Positions 1-8,577 of a stretch of 64,000 nucleotides of DNA are shown here, piece after piece. The stretch is from Guptibacillus hwajinpoensis. GTDB taxonomy: Bacteria > Bacillota > Bacilli > Bacillales > Guptibacillaceae. The notes under the pieces were generated by a model. That model did no database searches, was not told where the DNA came from, and worked only from the letters and a program-made list of their open reading frames with translations. The translations under genes and the position numbers were made by a program. Each line of letters starts with the position of its first letter. The first letter of the stretch is position 1. Location of the stretch: assembly GCF_020524165.1 (NCBI RefSeq), contig NZ_JAIVKU010000005.1, forward strand, positions 186,001-250,000, given 5' to 3'.

Positions 1-1214
1 GTTAAGAATTTCGCCGAATAAGGCTGATCCAACTCTTTTAAGTAGGGAATGGACTGTTTAAAAAATGGAATGTCCTTCAACCCATAATTAATGGAATTTT
101 TATCACTCACATCAAAATCTTTTTTAGAATAAAAGCGATCATAACCGAGCGTCTCATACATCTCGGCACGGTTCCAAAACTCACGATCATTGCCGTGAAA
201 TGATGTTGTTGTATACCCTTCTTGATTTAATGCCTCGGGAAGTGAGAAAAATTCGTTCTGCGGCTTTCTTACAAAAACAGAACCACCAGAAAGTGGGTAT
301 AAACTATTATCAATCATAAACTCCGCGTCGGAAGTTTTACCCTGTGCTGTCTGATGATAAAAATTCGGAAAGAAAAAACTATCTTCTTTTAACTTATTTA
401 AAAAAGGAGTTGCCTCTTCGCCATCAATACTCTCATTAAGCATAAAAGCCTGTGTCGATTCAAGCGAAATAATAATAAGATTCTTACCCTTTGCCATTCC
501 CTCATAAGGGGATGGTTCAACTTTCTTTTCTTCTACATACGATTCGATTTCAGATAGCTCCGTATCATCAGCAAATGCGCTATTAATTGATGTAAAAGAA
601 TTAAATCCTATGTCATAGATATGATACGTATAAGCTCCGAGCGATTTCACAAAAAGTTCTCGGTCATAAGACTTTTCAAATAAAAGAGGATGCATGATCA
701 GTGCCAAAACCGCTGTACAGAGGAGTACGCCCACGCTACTGACAGCCGTTCTTTTTTTAAGTTTCTTAGAAAGGGCTACTTTATGTAGTCCTTTCCGCTT
801 TAACAGCCAGAATAAAACGATCGAATCAAAAACAATGAATGGATCATATAAGTTCAATAACTCGACTGTACTTTGTCCAAGTCCTCCTACATTTCCAAAC
901 TGAAAAAGAACAGGTACTGTTACAAAATCTATGTAAAAACGATAATATAAAATATTGCAATAAAGAAGTGCAGACAAAATAAAATAAACTGCTAGCATCA
1001 GGCCTGGTTTTGACTGCTTCCTAAAAAGACCGATACCTAGCAGTAATGCGATTGATCCGATTGAATTAATCATGAGGAATAACTCTTCCCCTATACCATT
1101 TAACGAAAAAGTAAATTCAAAACGATAAACAAGGTAAGTTTTTAGGGCGAGTAACGCTACCAACAAAAAGTAAAAACGCCACACTGCCTTCTCTTCTTTT
1201 CTCTCTACATCCAT
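1..1214 (-). CDS. LTA synthase family protein (LtaS-like), 3' end outside window
   Basis: Polyglycerolphosphate polymerase of the sulfatase superfamily, which builds lipoteichoic acid on the outer face of the membrane. The N-terminal ~200 residues contain several hydrophobic segments typical of the five-helix LtaS membrane domain. The extracellular catalytic domain begins near residue 245, with the metal-binding/catalytic threonine in 'QGKTSDAEF' and the motif 'FHGNDREFWNR'. The start is the ATG at 1214. The gene runs off the left edge without a stop, so the C-terminal third is missing. Bacilli usually have several LtaS paralogues and I cannot tell which one this is. Confidence 0.9.
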   Translation of the reverse strand, partial: MDVERKEEKAVWRFYFLLVALLALKTYLVYRFEFTFSLNGIGEELFLMINSIGSIALLLGIGLFRKQSKPGLMLAVYFILSALLYCNILYYRFYIDFVTVPVLFQFGNVGGLGQSTVELLNLYDPFIVFDSIVLFWLLKRKGLHKVALSKKLKKRTAVSSVGVLLCTAVLALIMHPLLFEKSYDRELFVKSLGAYTYHIYDIGFNSFTSINSAFADDTELSEIESYVEEKKVEPSPYEGMAKGKNLIIISLESTQAFMLNESIDGEEATPFLNKLKEDSFFFPNFYHQTAQGKTSDAEFMIDNSLYPLSGGSVFVRKPQNEFFSLPEALNQEGYTTTSFHGNDREFWNRAEMYETLGYDRFYSKKDFDVSDKNSINYGLKDIPFFKQSIPYLKELDQPYSAKFL

Positions 1215-1347
1215 GAATTATGCACCCCTCATATCTCCCTATCTCTAACGAGCTTTCTCTTTCTTTACCACTAAAAGAGGTTAGCCAAACCGATCCCAGT
1301 TTCCTCTCTCCATTAAAGACGAATAGAAGAACGAGAAAGTTTCAAAT

Positions 1348-1620
1348 TCAGTAAGAAAAAACAAGAGCAATGACACCAAATGCAATTAGGAAGAGCCCAA
1401 TCATCACACATGTTATCGTCACGATCCACCAAGGAATAGAGTCAAGAGCTTTTGTTTCAATAAAGAAAAAAATACTTTCATCTTTGTTAGAAGCTTCCGA
1501 GGCTCTTGCTCGTCCAGCCGTATTTGACTTTACAGCCTCAAGGCGATGAAACAAATACCGGGGACTCCCTACAAACGCAACACCAGCAATCCAAAAAATC
1601 ACAGCTATTGTCCAAGCCAT
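1348..1620 (-). CDS. Small two-helix membrane protein
   Basis: A 90-aa protein with one hydrophobic helix at each end (about residues 3-22 and 63-88) and a polar middle. A good SD (AAAGGCGG) sits before the ATG at 1620. The layout and the 'GSPRYLFHRLEAVKS' segment loosely recall DUF6199-type small membrane proteins, but I would not transfer a name. It lies between the fdhD terminator and the ltaS-like gene. Function unknown. Confidence 0.6.
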   Translation of the reverse strand: MAWTIAVIFWIAGVAFVGSPRYLFHRLEAVKSNTAGRARASEASNKDESIFFFIETKALDSIPWWIVTITCVMIGLFLIAFGVIALVFSY

Positions 1621-1676
1621 ACTTGATCCGCCTTTCTCTAAACGCCTGTTTGTTCAGTAGTATGAACGACTTTAAC

Positions 1677-1707
1677 AAAAAAAACACCTCAAACTGTTGA
1701 GGTGTTT
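1677..1707 (-). terminator. Intrinsic terminator of fdhD
   Basis: An 11-bp stem (1682-1692 with 1697-1707, loop ACTG) is followed on the minus strand by a run of eight U. It overlaps the fdhD stop codon. Confidence 0.85.
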
Positions 1708-2500
1708 AGCGTTTGATACGTTCTGGCTTCGTATACACATTGAATCTTCCGTGACGAATAAAGCCAACTGTTGTGATGTTTAAATCATCAGCTAATTGAA
1801 TGGCTAGCTCAGTAGGCGCAGATTTCGAAAGTAGAACGCCAATCCCCATCTTGGATAGTTTTATGACAACTTCGGATGAGATTCTACCGCTAAATGCGAC
1901 GCTAAGATCTGACGATTTAAGCTGATGGCGAAGCGCATAACCATATAATTTATCAAGGGCATTGTGCCTCCCAATATCCGTTCGTGAAGCTAAAAGTACG
2001 CCGTCTTTAAAGATAGCGGCATTGTGAACACCACCAGTTGTTTTAAAAGTGGTGGATTGATTTTGAAGTGCTGTCATATTTTCCAGACATTCGTCTGCCG
2101 TTAGATTTGGTGCCTTCATAATGGTTCTAGCCGTTTTGGAATCACTTTGCAGGTAAAAGTGTCTACTCTTTCCACAACATGATCCAATTACTCGTTTTGT
2201 ATATGTTTCGGATGTTAGAGGAACGTGAACGCTTGCTTTTACGTTTACAATTCCCTGACTTTCATTAAAGAGCATTTCCTCAATGTCGCGAGAAGATCGA
2301 ATGACTCCTTCCGAAGCTAAAAACCCAGTTACCATGTCTTCTAAATGGTCTGGTGTACACACGAGTGTTGCGAATTCTGTATGGTTAATCCGAATGGTTA
2401 ATGGCTTTTCGAGAGCAATTTGATCTTCTTGTTCAACCCATTCGCCTGCTTGATAGCTCAAAACCATTCGATCTGTTAGATGTTTTGATTCATTCTCCAT
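1706..2500 (-). CDS. fdhD: Formate dehydrogenase accessory sulfurtransferase FdhD
   Basis: FdhD carries sulfur from the cysteine desulfurase to the Mo/W-bis-MGD cofactor of formate dehydrogenase and is needed for its activity. The 264-aa length fits the family. The active-site cysteine region reads 'GSCCGKSRHF', the form seen in Bacillus homologues, and 'TGGVHNAA' and 'RTDIGRHNALDKLYG' are family signatures. It starts 2 nt after the moaA stop, so the two are co-transcribed. No formate dehydrogenase structural gene lies in the window. The link to the probable selenoprotein at 14.2 kb is only suggestive. Confidence 0.95.
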   Translation of the reverse strand: MENESKHLTDRMVLSYQAGEWVEQEDQIALEKPLTIRINHTEFATLVCTPDHLEDMVTGFLASEGVIRSSRDIEEMLFNESQGIVNVKASVHVPLTSETYTKRVIGSCCGKSRHFYLQSDSKTARTIMKAPNLTADECLENMTALQNQSTTFKTTGGVHNAAIFKDGVLLASRTDIGRHNALDKLYGYALRHQLKSSDLSVAFSGRISSEVVIKLSKMGIGVLLSKSAPTELAIQLADDLNITTVGFIRHGRFNVYTKPERIKR

Positions 2501-2502
2501 CG

Positions 2503-3522
2503 TTACCCACCTATAAAGGACATTTCAATCTTTTCTCGCGTTAAAACACTTTCTTCCGTTCGCTCGTCTGAATAGCGGTCATCCCGCCCATTCCATAAAT
2601 TTGCTAACATGCTCCTTAGCTCTTCATCTGTTGCACCATTTCGTAATGGGTTACGAAGACTTGTTCCTTTTGAAGCAAATAAACATGTGTAAAGCGCACC
2701 ATCTGCAGAAAGGCGTGCTCTTGTGCAACTTGAACAAAACGAATCGCTAACAGAGGAAATAACGCCAATCTCACCAGCTCCATCGAGATACTGATAGCGC
2801 GACGCCACCTCTCCAAAATAAGATGCATCCACTGGTTCTAGATCATATACCTCTGATAATTGGTCAATTATCTCCTTTTTGCTCATCACATGATCAAACT
2901 TCCAGCCGTTTGAATTGCCTACATCCATGTACTCAATGAAACGAACGATATGGCCACTATTTCTAAAGTAAGATGCCATAGGAACAATTTCATGATCGTT
3001 AACGCCCTTTTGCACGACCATATTGATTTTCACTTGAAGCCCGGCATCTGCAGCAGCTTGAATTCCTTCAAGGACAGGCTTAATCTTTGTACCTCTTCCA
3101 TTCATCTTGCCAAATATTTCATCATGAATGGCATCTAAGCTGACATTCACCCGGGTCAAACCCGCTTTTTTCAGCTTAATGGCTTGTTTTTTTAATAGTG
3201 AAGCATTTGTTGTAAGGGCGATATCCTTTAACCCGTTAATATCGGATAACATGGCTATCAAAACATCAAGATCTCTTCTTAAAAGTGGCTCGCCTCCGGT
3301 GAGACGAATTTTTTCCACTCCCATTTCCACAAATAAACGAGCAAGCCTTGTCATTTCTTCAAATTGCAAAAGACTTGTTTTTGGAAGAAATTCATAATTT
3401 GGACCGAACGTTTCTTCTGGCATACAATAGCGACAGCGGAAATTACAACGGTCTGTAACTGATATGCGAAGATCCCTTAGCGGTCGTTTCAGTTGATCAT
3501 ATACGAGATTTTCTGTTGGCAT
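2503..3522 (-). CDS. moaA: GTP 3',8-cyclase MoaA
   Basis: Radical-SAM enzyme that converts GTP into 3',8-cyclo-GTP, the first step of molybdenum cofactor synthesis. The N-terminal cluster motif is '[12 protein letters not shown]'. The second [4Fe-4S] cluster of the family is ligated by '[13 protein letters not shown]' and the following 'TC', and the protein ends in the typical Gly-Gly. The 339-aa length is normal. SD AAAGGAGCG precedes the ATG. It is first gene of a moaA-fdhD operon, so cofactor synthesis is coupled to formate dehydrogenase activation. Confidence 0.96.
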   Translation of the reverse strand: MPTENLVYDQLKRPLRDLRISVTDRCNFRCRYCMPEETFGPNYEFLPKTSLLQFEEMTRLARLFVEMGVEKIRLTGGEPLLRRDLDVLIAMLSDINGLKDIALTTNASLLKKQAIKLKKAGLTRVNVSLDAIHDEIFGKMNGRGTKIKPVLEGIQAAADAGLQVKINMVVQKGVNDHEIVPMASYFRNSGHIVRFIEYMDVGNSNGWKFDHVMSKKEIIDQLSEVYDLEPVDASYFGEVASRYQYLDGAGEIGVISSVSDSFCSSCTRARLSADGALYTCLFASKGTSLRNPLRNGATDEELRSMLANLWNGRDDRYSDERTEESVLTREKIEMSFIGG

Positions 3523-3618
3523 TATCTTCGCTCCTTTTATACAATCCTAATGTGCTAATCGTAACGCTTCCGTGCACTTTTTTCCAGTAATAACGCACTT
3601 CTTCAAACTCATGCACAT

Positions 3619-3645
3619 AAAAAAAGTGCTGCTTTACGCAGCACT
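3619..3645 (-). terminator. Terminator of the lipoprotein gene at 3654
   Basis: An 8-bp stem (3625-3632 with 3638-3645) is followed on the minus strand by seven U. It lies 9 nt downstream of the stop codon. Confidence 0.85.
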
Positions 3646-3653
3646 CACATAAA

Positions 3654-4475
3654 TCACTCACTCATCCCTGGCATTTCCTGGGCCTGTTCCACCACTTCTG
3701 CCGGCACTTTCACTTCTTCAATTTCATTATACTGATCATAAGTGGAATCTAATTCCATCATAGTTGATACCGTTTCACCTTCCATGCTCATGTCACTATC
3801 CATCTTCATTTGCAATTGAACAGGAAGATAGCTGTCCTTATTAACCGTATAAGTGTATGACACTTCATTTACTTTCATTTGATCCATGGCTTCTTGCATC
3901 ATTTGATTTTGTGAACCCATTTCTTCCGCGGTTTTTTCCATTAAACCCTGAAATTTTTCACCGGATGCTTTAAGTGACATGACATAAGTTCCATCTTCTT
4001 CTGTTAACGTAAATTCATCGACATATTCTAACAACATTTCCATTTGCTCTGCAGGATCACCCTGTGTTTCTTGGAGAGTAAGCATTTCATCCGTCATCTC
4101 ATCAGGAAGCTTCATCCACTGCTCTCCCTGCTTCATAAAAAAGCCTTCTTCCGTAAAATATTGTTCTGCTTGCATACTCTCCCCATTCGCCGTCATCTCA
4201 ATCATCTGATGGAATGCCATTGGGTCCATGACCATGTCTGACTCAATGACGCTTTTTATTTCCACCTCTTCTTCACCAGACCCAAGAGTTTGCGTCATAT
4301 CTGCATTCATGTGGAAATATTGAATATCTTCCTGGGCAGCAATGGATTTCTCAAACACTTCTTTCGCATCAATGCCTTCCTCTACCTTTACTTCCCCACC
4401 CGATTCTGTTGTACCACTGCATGCCGTCAAGATAAGCATGAGCGCACTAACGATTCCAATCATTCTAACCTTCAT
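3654..4475 (-). CDS. DUF6612-type lipoprotein
   Basis: A 273-aa secreted lipoprotein. The signal peptide ends in the lipobox 'LTAC', with the acylated cysteine at residue 19. The mature part is acidic and rich in Met, Glu and Gln and resembles DUF6612/LppX-LprAFG-like proteins with a curved beta-sheet fold that may bind a lipid or hydrophobic ligand. It is monocistronic with its own terminator. The family assignment is from memory of composition and length. The ligand is unknown. Confidence 0.75.
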   Translation of the reverse strand: MKVRMIGIVSALMLILTACSGTTESGGEVKVEEGIDAKEVFEKSIAAQEDIQYFHMNADMTQTLGSGEEEVEIKSVIESDMVMDPMAFHQMIEMTANGESMQAEQYFTEEGFFMKQGEQWMKLPDEMTDEMLTLQETQGDPAEQMEMLLEYVDEFTLTEEDGTYVMSLKASGEKFQGLMEKTAEEMGSQNQMMQEAMDQMKVNEVSYTYTVNKDSYLPVQLQMKMDSDMSMEGETVSTMMELDSTYDQYNEIEEVKVPAEVVEQAQEMPGMSE

Positions 4476-4563
4476 TTGCCTCTCCTCCTATTTTTTCATC
4501 TACTAGTTATACGATCAGATGAGGAAGAGGTTTCAATAATTATCCATTCATTCCAGTTAAAAC

Positions 4564-4590
4564 AAAAAAACCGGCGTCATCGCCAGTTTA
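4564..4590 (-). terminator. Terminator of the ykuK-like gene
   Basis: A GGCG/CGCC core stem with one internal mismatch extends into an A/U-rich base, and on the minus strand it is followed by seven U. Confidence 0.7.
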
Positions 4591-4592
4591 GA

Positions 4593-5075
4593 TTAACTAA
4601 TAGACTTAGTATAACGATCTGCTACGCTGCTTGCTCCATATGAATCAGGCTTAATCCGCGCAATATACCCTACGGAAGTTACCCATCCAACTACTTCCTG
4701 GATGATTTTCCGCGTCTCACCTTGTTTACCTACGTCAAGATGAATTTCAATTGGCCATGTTTCTAGTAGAGCTGCAAACCCTTCATTTTTTAACGATTCC
4801 ATGAGCTCAAGACTCATTTCAGTCTCTTTGTAAATACGATGCCTGAGCTCATGAATCGGCTTTTGTTTTACTTTCCGATAAAAAATTCGTGCTCCTTTTC
4901 CGACACGGTGAATAATGAGGGCCGTGACAAACTGAGTGGCTTTCCGGCTTGTCTGCGAATCGGTTCCAATAACGATACGATAGGTTCCTTTAGGATCTTC
5001 CTTCGTATAGTTTTCAATCAACTGTGTGACCTGTTCGATCGTTACTTTTCCAGCTGTTGGACTTATAAAATCCAT
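4593..5075 (-). CDS. Ribonuclease H-like YkuK family protein
   Basis: A 160-aa soluble protein of the DUF458/YkuK family, predicted to have an RNase H-like fold. The motif 'RIVIGTDSQTSRKATQFVTA' contains the conserved acidic residue after the first strand. 'EIHLDVG' and 'KPDSYGASSVADRYTK' match the central and C-terminal family blocks. Substrate and physiological role are not established for the family. It is single-gene, with its own terminator. Confidence 0.85.
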   Translation of the reverse strand: MDFISPTAGKVTIEQVTQLIENYTKEDPKGTYRIVIGTDSQTSRKATQFVTALIIHRVGKGARIFYRKVKQKPIHELRHRIYKETEMSLELMESLKNEGFAALLETWPIEIHLDVGKQGETRKIIQEVVGWVTSVGYIARIKPDSYGASSVADRYTKSIS

Positions 5076-5160
5076 GAATATTCCCTTCTTTCATCAGGAT
5101 AGTAGTTAGTACTATGTTTATTCATAAGCTAGAAAATATGTACGACTCGAACAGAAATCT

Positions 5161-5373
5161 CTACTCGTTATATAAACTTCGATCTGCAATCTGCCCATTT
5201 TGTTGATGAACAACTAGCTCTGAAGGTCTGTTTTCATCACAGAGTTGCCTTCCAAACTGGTAAGCGTCTTCCTTCGTATCGAACGTTTTCGTTGCGCGCA
5301 CCGCGCTATCTTTCCTTATTTCCCAAGAACCCGTTGATCCATTTTGAACGTGATAAGTGGTTTTTGTTTTCAT
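5161..5373 (-). CDS. DUF2188 family protein
   Basis: A 70-aa protein with the DUF2188 pattern: 'YHVQNGSTGSWEIRKDSAVR' followed by 'F.T+.+A...GR.L...N...LVVH..NG.I..R'. It has the strong SD GAGGAGGT before the ATG at 5373. The function of the family is unknown. The domain is common as a small stress-associated protein in Firmicutes. Confidence 0.8.
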   Translation of the reverse strand: MKTKTTYHVQNGSTGSWEIRKDSAVRATKTFDTKEDAYQFGRQLCDENRPSELVVHQQNGQIADRSLYNE

Positions 5374-5422
5374 CTGATTACCTCCTCAACTACCACATAC
5401 CATTCTTTATGCGTAGATAAAC

Positions 5423-5662
5423 CTACGCTCTTGAAAATGGCAGTATTTCAGCAGGCTTTTTTTGATGAACAATTGTGATTGTCTTATATCCTTCTTTCTC
5501 TTTCGATAGAAATGTTCTACTTGTTATGGGTCGTTTAGTTGACCACTTAATAGAAGCTGGATTTTGCCAGGAATCATGCGTAATGAGCTCTTGTTTATAG
5601 TAGTAACAATTGCCGCTCATATAACGCTCACAGATATAGCGTACCGTTTGTTTCGTATGCAT
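5423..5662 (-). CDS. Hypothetical small protein
   Basis: A 79-aa polar, basic protein with no signal peptide or membrane segment. An AAAGGAG SD lies about 10 nt before the ATG at 5662. I do not recognise a family. It could be a lineage-specific small protein. It lies between the DUF2188 gene and the DUF4397 terminator on the same strand. Confidence 0.5.
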   Translation of the reverse strand: MHTKQTVRYICERYMSGNCYYYKQELITHDSWQNPASIKWSTKRPITSRTFLSKEKEGYKTITIVHQKKPAEILPFSRA

Positions 5663-5696
5663 TTTTTGAATTACTCCTTTACTATATTTTTTAATT

Positions 5697-5722
5697 AATA
5701 AAACCGCAGCTAAGCTGCGGCT
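5697..5722 (-). terminator. Terminator of the DUF4397 gene
   Basis: The 7-8 bp stem CCGCAGC/GCTGCGG (5704-5710 with 5714-5720) is followed on the minus strand by a U-rich tail. Confidence 0.8.
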
Positions 5723-5728
5723 TTATTA

Positions 5729-6397
5729 TTATTTCCCATCTTTTACAAGAATAACGTTTAGTGCAGGGTCTCCATCTAGTAATCCTAGTGCAATCGCTGT
5801 ATAGTTTACTCCTGCTTCAACTGGTAAATTAGGAAGGTCTAGCACAGCATTATCCGTACCAGCTGCTCGAATTTCTAAATTGTACGTTCCTGGATCAATC
5901 ATTTGGTACTCCGAGTTTTGAGTAAAAGCTAGATTTTTAATTAGGGCATCGCCATCCTTTACTCCTATATCAACAGCAGGTGCATTTGGAGAGGCGTGGA
6001 CCGCTCTTAAACCAGCTTTTTCACCTGATCCTTTCTGATCTTCTAACACTTTAAGTGCAAGATTCTCGAGCTTACCGATCGCCAGTACTGAATAATTTTT
6101 CCCAGCTTTAACCGATAGTTTTTGTTCAAGAACCGGCTTCCCTTCTCCGTTAGCTGATGAAGCAAAGACTTGGATGGTCTTTTCCCCAGGTGCAACCATC
6201 GCATAGTCTGTCACATCTTTGAAAGCTGCATTCTTAAAGGCCGGTTGACCATCGACATAAATATCAACTGCTGGTGCATCAGGTGAAGCATGAATCACTC
6301 GAACATGTGCATTGTTATCCTTTTCTGCTGCTAAGCTTTGTGGGGAGATTGCGACGCAAAGTGCTACCACCATGATAAAACTCCATAACCATTTCAT
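5729..6397 (-). CDS. Secreted DUF4397 domain protein (two repeats)
   Basis: An exported protein of 222 aa from the chosen start. It has a signal peptide (hydrophobic core 'LWSFIMVVALCVA') and two tandem DUF4397 repeats that open with 'VRVIHASPDAPAVDIYVDG' and 'LRAVHASPNAPAVDIGV'. I prefer the ATG at 6397 over the one at 6406, because the SD AGGAAGG is only one base from the upstream ATG but ideally placed for the second. The family is extracellular and beta-rich, possibly adhesive or wall-associated. The specific role is unknown. Confidence 0.85.
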   Translation of the reverse strand: MKWLWSFIMVVALCVAISPQSLAAEKDNNAHVRVIHASPDAPAVDIYVDGQPAFKNAAFKDVTDYAMVAPGEKTIQVFASSANGEGKPVLEQKLSVKAGKNYSVLAIGKLENLALKVLEDQKGSGEKAGLRAVHASPNAPAVDIGVKDGDALIKNLAFTQNSEYQMIDPGTYNLEIRAAGTDNAVLDLPNLPVEAGVNYTAIALGLLDGDPALNVILVKDGK

Positions 6398-6501
6398 AAA
6401 ATACATCCCTTCCTATTTGTTTGTTGACTTGCCTATTTTTTACTGAAAGGGAATTAATATTCATGAATTAAAGAGAGGTTCATCATATCTCTTCTTTTCG
6501 A

Positions 6502-6528
6502 ACGAACACTTTTTTTTCGCATACAGTA
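6502..6528 (+). promoter_or_regulatory. Sigma-K-type promoter of the gerP operon
   Basis: The -10 element CATACAGTA (6520-6528) fits the sigma-K consensus CATANNNTA exactly, with an 'AC' -35 core at 6502-6503, 16 nt upstream. gerP operons are transcribed by sigma-K in the mother cell in Bacillus, which agrees with the position about 32 nt before the first gene. Confidence 0.75.
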
Positions 6529-6560
6529 GTAATGAAATCTGTTTGTAAGGATGTGAAATC

Positions 6561-6782
6561 ATGCCGGCAATCGTCGGAGCTATAAAAGTAAACACGATCG
6601 GAAGTAGTGGCGTTTTCCACGTCGGCGATGTCTTTATTGTATCTCCAACAAGTGCCATACGGACATTTGCAGGTGGAGGCTCCTTCAATACCGGAGATGG
6701 GTTGAACGTGAGCAGTTCTTATAGCGTCACAAGTGTGAACGATAGCGATGTTGCGGATCAAAATGTTGTTGCGAATATTTAA
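6561..6782 (+). CDS. gerPA: Spore germination protein GerPA/GerPF family
   Basis: A 73-aa inner-coat protein of the gerP operon, required for permeability of the spore coat to germinants. It opens with 'MPAIVGAIKVNTIG' and contains 'GVFHVGDV' and 'GGGSFNTGDG', shared by the paralogues GerPA and GerPF. I call it GerPA because it is the first gene and because the paralogue at 8109 looks more like GerPF, but the A/F assignment could be reversed. It is first gene behind the predicted sigma-K promoter. Confidence 0.85.
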   Translation: MPAIVGAIKVNTIGSSGVFHVGDVFIVSPTSAIRTFAGGGSFNTGDGLNVSSSYSVTSVNDSDVADQNVVANI

Positions 6783-6862
6783 GAGGGCATTCACCTAATT
6801 ATGTTCACAACATACAATTAAATAAGGTGAGACCAACATTTTGATACGGGAGTTGATGGTCA

Positions 6863-7471
6863 ATGTATCCAAACGATAATTTCTACGCGATTTTGCAACG
6901 GATGCAACAAAGCATTGAACAACAAAACAATCGTATCAAAATGCTTGAAGATATGATTGATGAGTTAAGAGACAACTGCAATGAGTTATCAAAATCGCCT
7001 AAAACGAACATTGAAAAGATTGAATACAAGTTTGATCAGTTAAAAATCGAAAGACTCGATGGCACTTTAAACATTGGTCTTACACCTAATGGAGGATCTG
7101 ATATGCTCAATGATTTTACCGTTAATGGGGGCAACGGCATGAATCCTTCAAATGTCCCGCCTGAAGCGGTTCAATCCATTCAGCAAAATGTTCAATCATA
7201 TATGCAAAACGGAGCCTTACAGAAGCTTGGTGAATTAGAAAAGAAATTCAACTATCCGCTTGATGACCCTTATCGCCATTTTATCTTGAATGATATTCAA
7301 AAGCAGCTTGATCAAAGAATTAATTATTATGTTAATCAACAAGTGACACGCACACCAGATGGAGATGTTGAGCAACTGGTAAAGGATGTTTCTGCAAAAA
7401 TCACACGAGATATTTCAAATGGAATGGAAGCTTTTCTAAAAAACTTACCAGGAAGGACTGATTTAAATTGA
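6863..7471 (+). CDS. gerPC: Spore germination protein GerPC
   Basis: A 202-aa protein with the N-terminal coiled coil of GerPC (about residues 10-45, 'ILQRMQQSIEQQNNRIKMLE') followed by 'YKFDQLKIERLDGTLNIGL', the family signature. It is the largest GerP protein and part of the inner spore coat. It overlaps the gerPD start codon by three bases (TTGA junction), indicating translational coupling. Confidence 0.93.
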   Translation: MYPNDNFYAILQRMQQSIEQQNNRIKMLEDMIDELRDNCNELSKSPKTNIEKIEYKFDQLKIERLDGTLNIGLTPNGGSDMLNDFTVNGGNGMNPSNVPPEAVQSIQQNVQSYMQNGALQKLGELEKKFNYPLDDPYRHFILNDIQKQLDQRINYYVNQQVTRTPDGDVEQLVKDVSAKITRDISNGMEAFLKNLPGRTDLN

Positions 7472-7647
7472 ATTACACCGTTATTAACCGGGGACTATCA
7501 GTCGGTCACATCGAGATTACAGCTGTCGCAAGCTCATCTGTGTTTCTTGTAGGTGACACAGAATCAATCGTTTGTTCCTCCATTTTTGATACACCACCTG
7601 AATCTTTAATCATCTCGAGACCATTTGTACCTTTATCAACATCGTAA
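7468..7647 (+). CDS. gerPD: Spore germination protein GerPD (TTG start)
   Basis: A 59-aa gene. It starts with TTG at 7468, inside the gerPC stop codon, with SD AGGAAGGA about 10 nt upstream, and ends with TAA at 7645-7647. The product begins 'NYTVINRGLSVGHIEI', has 'SSSVFLVGDTESI' in the middle and ends 'SRPFVPLSTS', as in GerPD. Position between gerPC and gerPE and the usual length of about 60 aa agree. Confidence 0.9.
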   Translation: MNYTVINRGLSVGHIEITAVASSSVFLVGDTESIVCSSIFDTPPESLIISRPFVPLSTS

Positions 7648-7659
7648 GGAATTGATTCG

Positions 7660-8049
7660 ATGTATAGCCGATCATCACTAGTAAACTGGATTTATGTTAC
7701 TTCTCTAGACAGTAGTGGAACTGTACAAATTGGCGACAGTAATCAAATTACACCAGAAACAAAAATTTATGCGTTACAAAGAGAACAACCTATTTTTGAT
7801 AGCAATGAAGTGGAAGATCTGTCCCAATTCCCAATTTACTCACAGCCACTTCCACTCCCTCTTCTAACTGAAGATGTCAGACAAACAACCATTCACGAGC
7901 ATCCCATCATTAAGGTTGGGAGTATACACGTCACAGGTATCGCTGCTTCATCCGTGCTACACGTAGGTTCTACAAAATTCATTCGATCAGAAGCTCGAGT
8001 GAAGCATAATCGTGAATATTTCTCTGACCCTAATGACGATGAAGATTAA
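7660..8049 (+). CDS. gerPE: Spore germination protein GerPE
   Basis: A 129-aa protein with two copies of the GerP 'v.V..+.SSGTVQIGDS' / 'ASSVLHVGST' beta unit separated by a Pro/Leu-rich linker, as in GerPE. SD AAGGAATTG precedes the ATG. It is fourth gene of the operon, 12 nt after gerPD. Confidence 0.92.
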   Translation: MYSRSSLVNWIYVTSLDSSGTVQIGDSNQITPETKIYALQREQPIFDSNEVEDLSQFPIYSQPLPLPLLTEDVRQTTIHEHPIIKVGSIHVTGIAASSVLHVGSTKFIRSEARVKHNREYFSDPNDDED

Positions 8050-8108
8050 GAACGCATTGGCTTACGAGCACATACACTACGATATAACGAATCAAAGGGT
8101 GTTCATAT

Positions 8109-8324
8109 ATGCCTTCAATCGTAGGACCAGTTAAAATTAATAGCGCAGGTGGCGTGGTGAACTTTGGTGATAGTTTTAACACCACACCAAAATCAACATC
8201 GAAAACATATACTGGTTCGGGAGGATTTAATACAGGGGATTTCCATATTGTGAACAACGGATTCAGCTTAACGAATTCCCTTGATCCAGATGTGGCGGAT
8301 GAAAACATCACCGCTAACAATTAG
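8109..8324 (+). CDS. gerPF: Spore germination protein GerPF/GerPA family
   Basis: A 71-aa paralogue of the gene at 6561. It starts 'MPSIVGPVKINSAGGVVNFG' and ends with the family tail 'DPDVADENITANN'. It is called GerPF from the 'MPSIVG...NFGD' start and its position after gerPE. SD AAAGGGTG lies before the ATG. Confidence 0.85.
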   Translation: MPSIVGPVKINSAGGVVNFGDSFNTTPKSTSKTYTGSGGFNTGDFHIVNNGFSLTNSLDPDVADENITANN

Positions 8325-8338
8325 GGAGCTGAGTATTC

Positions 8339-8551
8339 GTGAATTTCTTTGTGAACCAAAACATCGTCATTCACCAGCTCAGGGTCGATGGAATTTCGAA
8401 TTCATCTGTTCTCCAAATTGGCAGTGCTGGTATCATTAAACCACTCTCAAACCTCTACAACACAGGTGGATATACAGAACCTGCTCCTGAGCTTTCATCA
8501 GCACAAGTTTCTGAGGAAACACCATATGTGCCACTTGCTCCTCCAACGTAA
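8339..8551 (+). CDS. gerPB: Spore germination protein GerPB (GTG start)
   Basis: A 70-aa protein reading 'MNFFVNQNIVIHQLRVDGIS' followed by 'SSVLQIGSAG' and 'LSNLYNTGGYTEPAPE', which is the GerPB signature. GTG start with GGGAG SD. In the usual operon gerPB is second; here it is last, directly before the terminator (see findings). Confidence 0.9.
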   Translation: MNFFVNQNIVIHQLRVDGISNSSVLQIGSAGIIKPLSNLYNTGGYTEPAPELSSAQVSEETPYVPLAPPT

Positions 8552-8577
8552 AAAAACCGCCATATGGCGGTTTTTTT
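8550..8577. terminator. Bidirectional terminator between gerPB and adhP
   Basis: CCGCCATATGGCGG is flanked by seven A on the left and seven T on the right, giving a U tract on both strands. It overlaps both converging stop codons. Confidence 0.9.

Noticed and set aside
8030-8320. 96-aa ORF antisense to gerPF
   Set aside because: Shadow of gerPF with no independent support.
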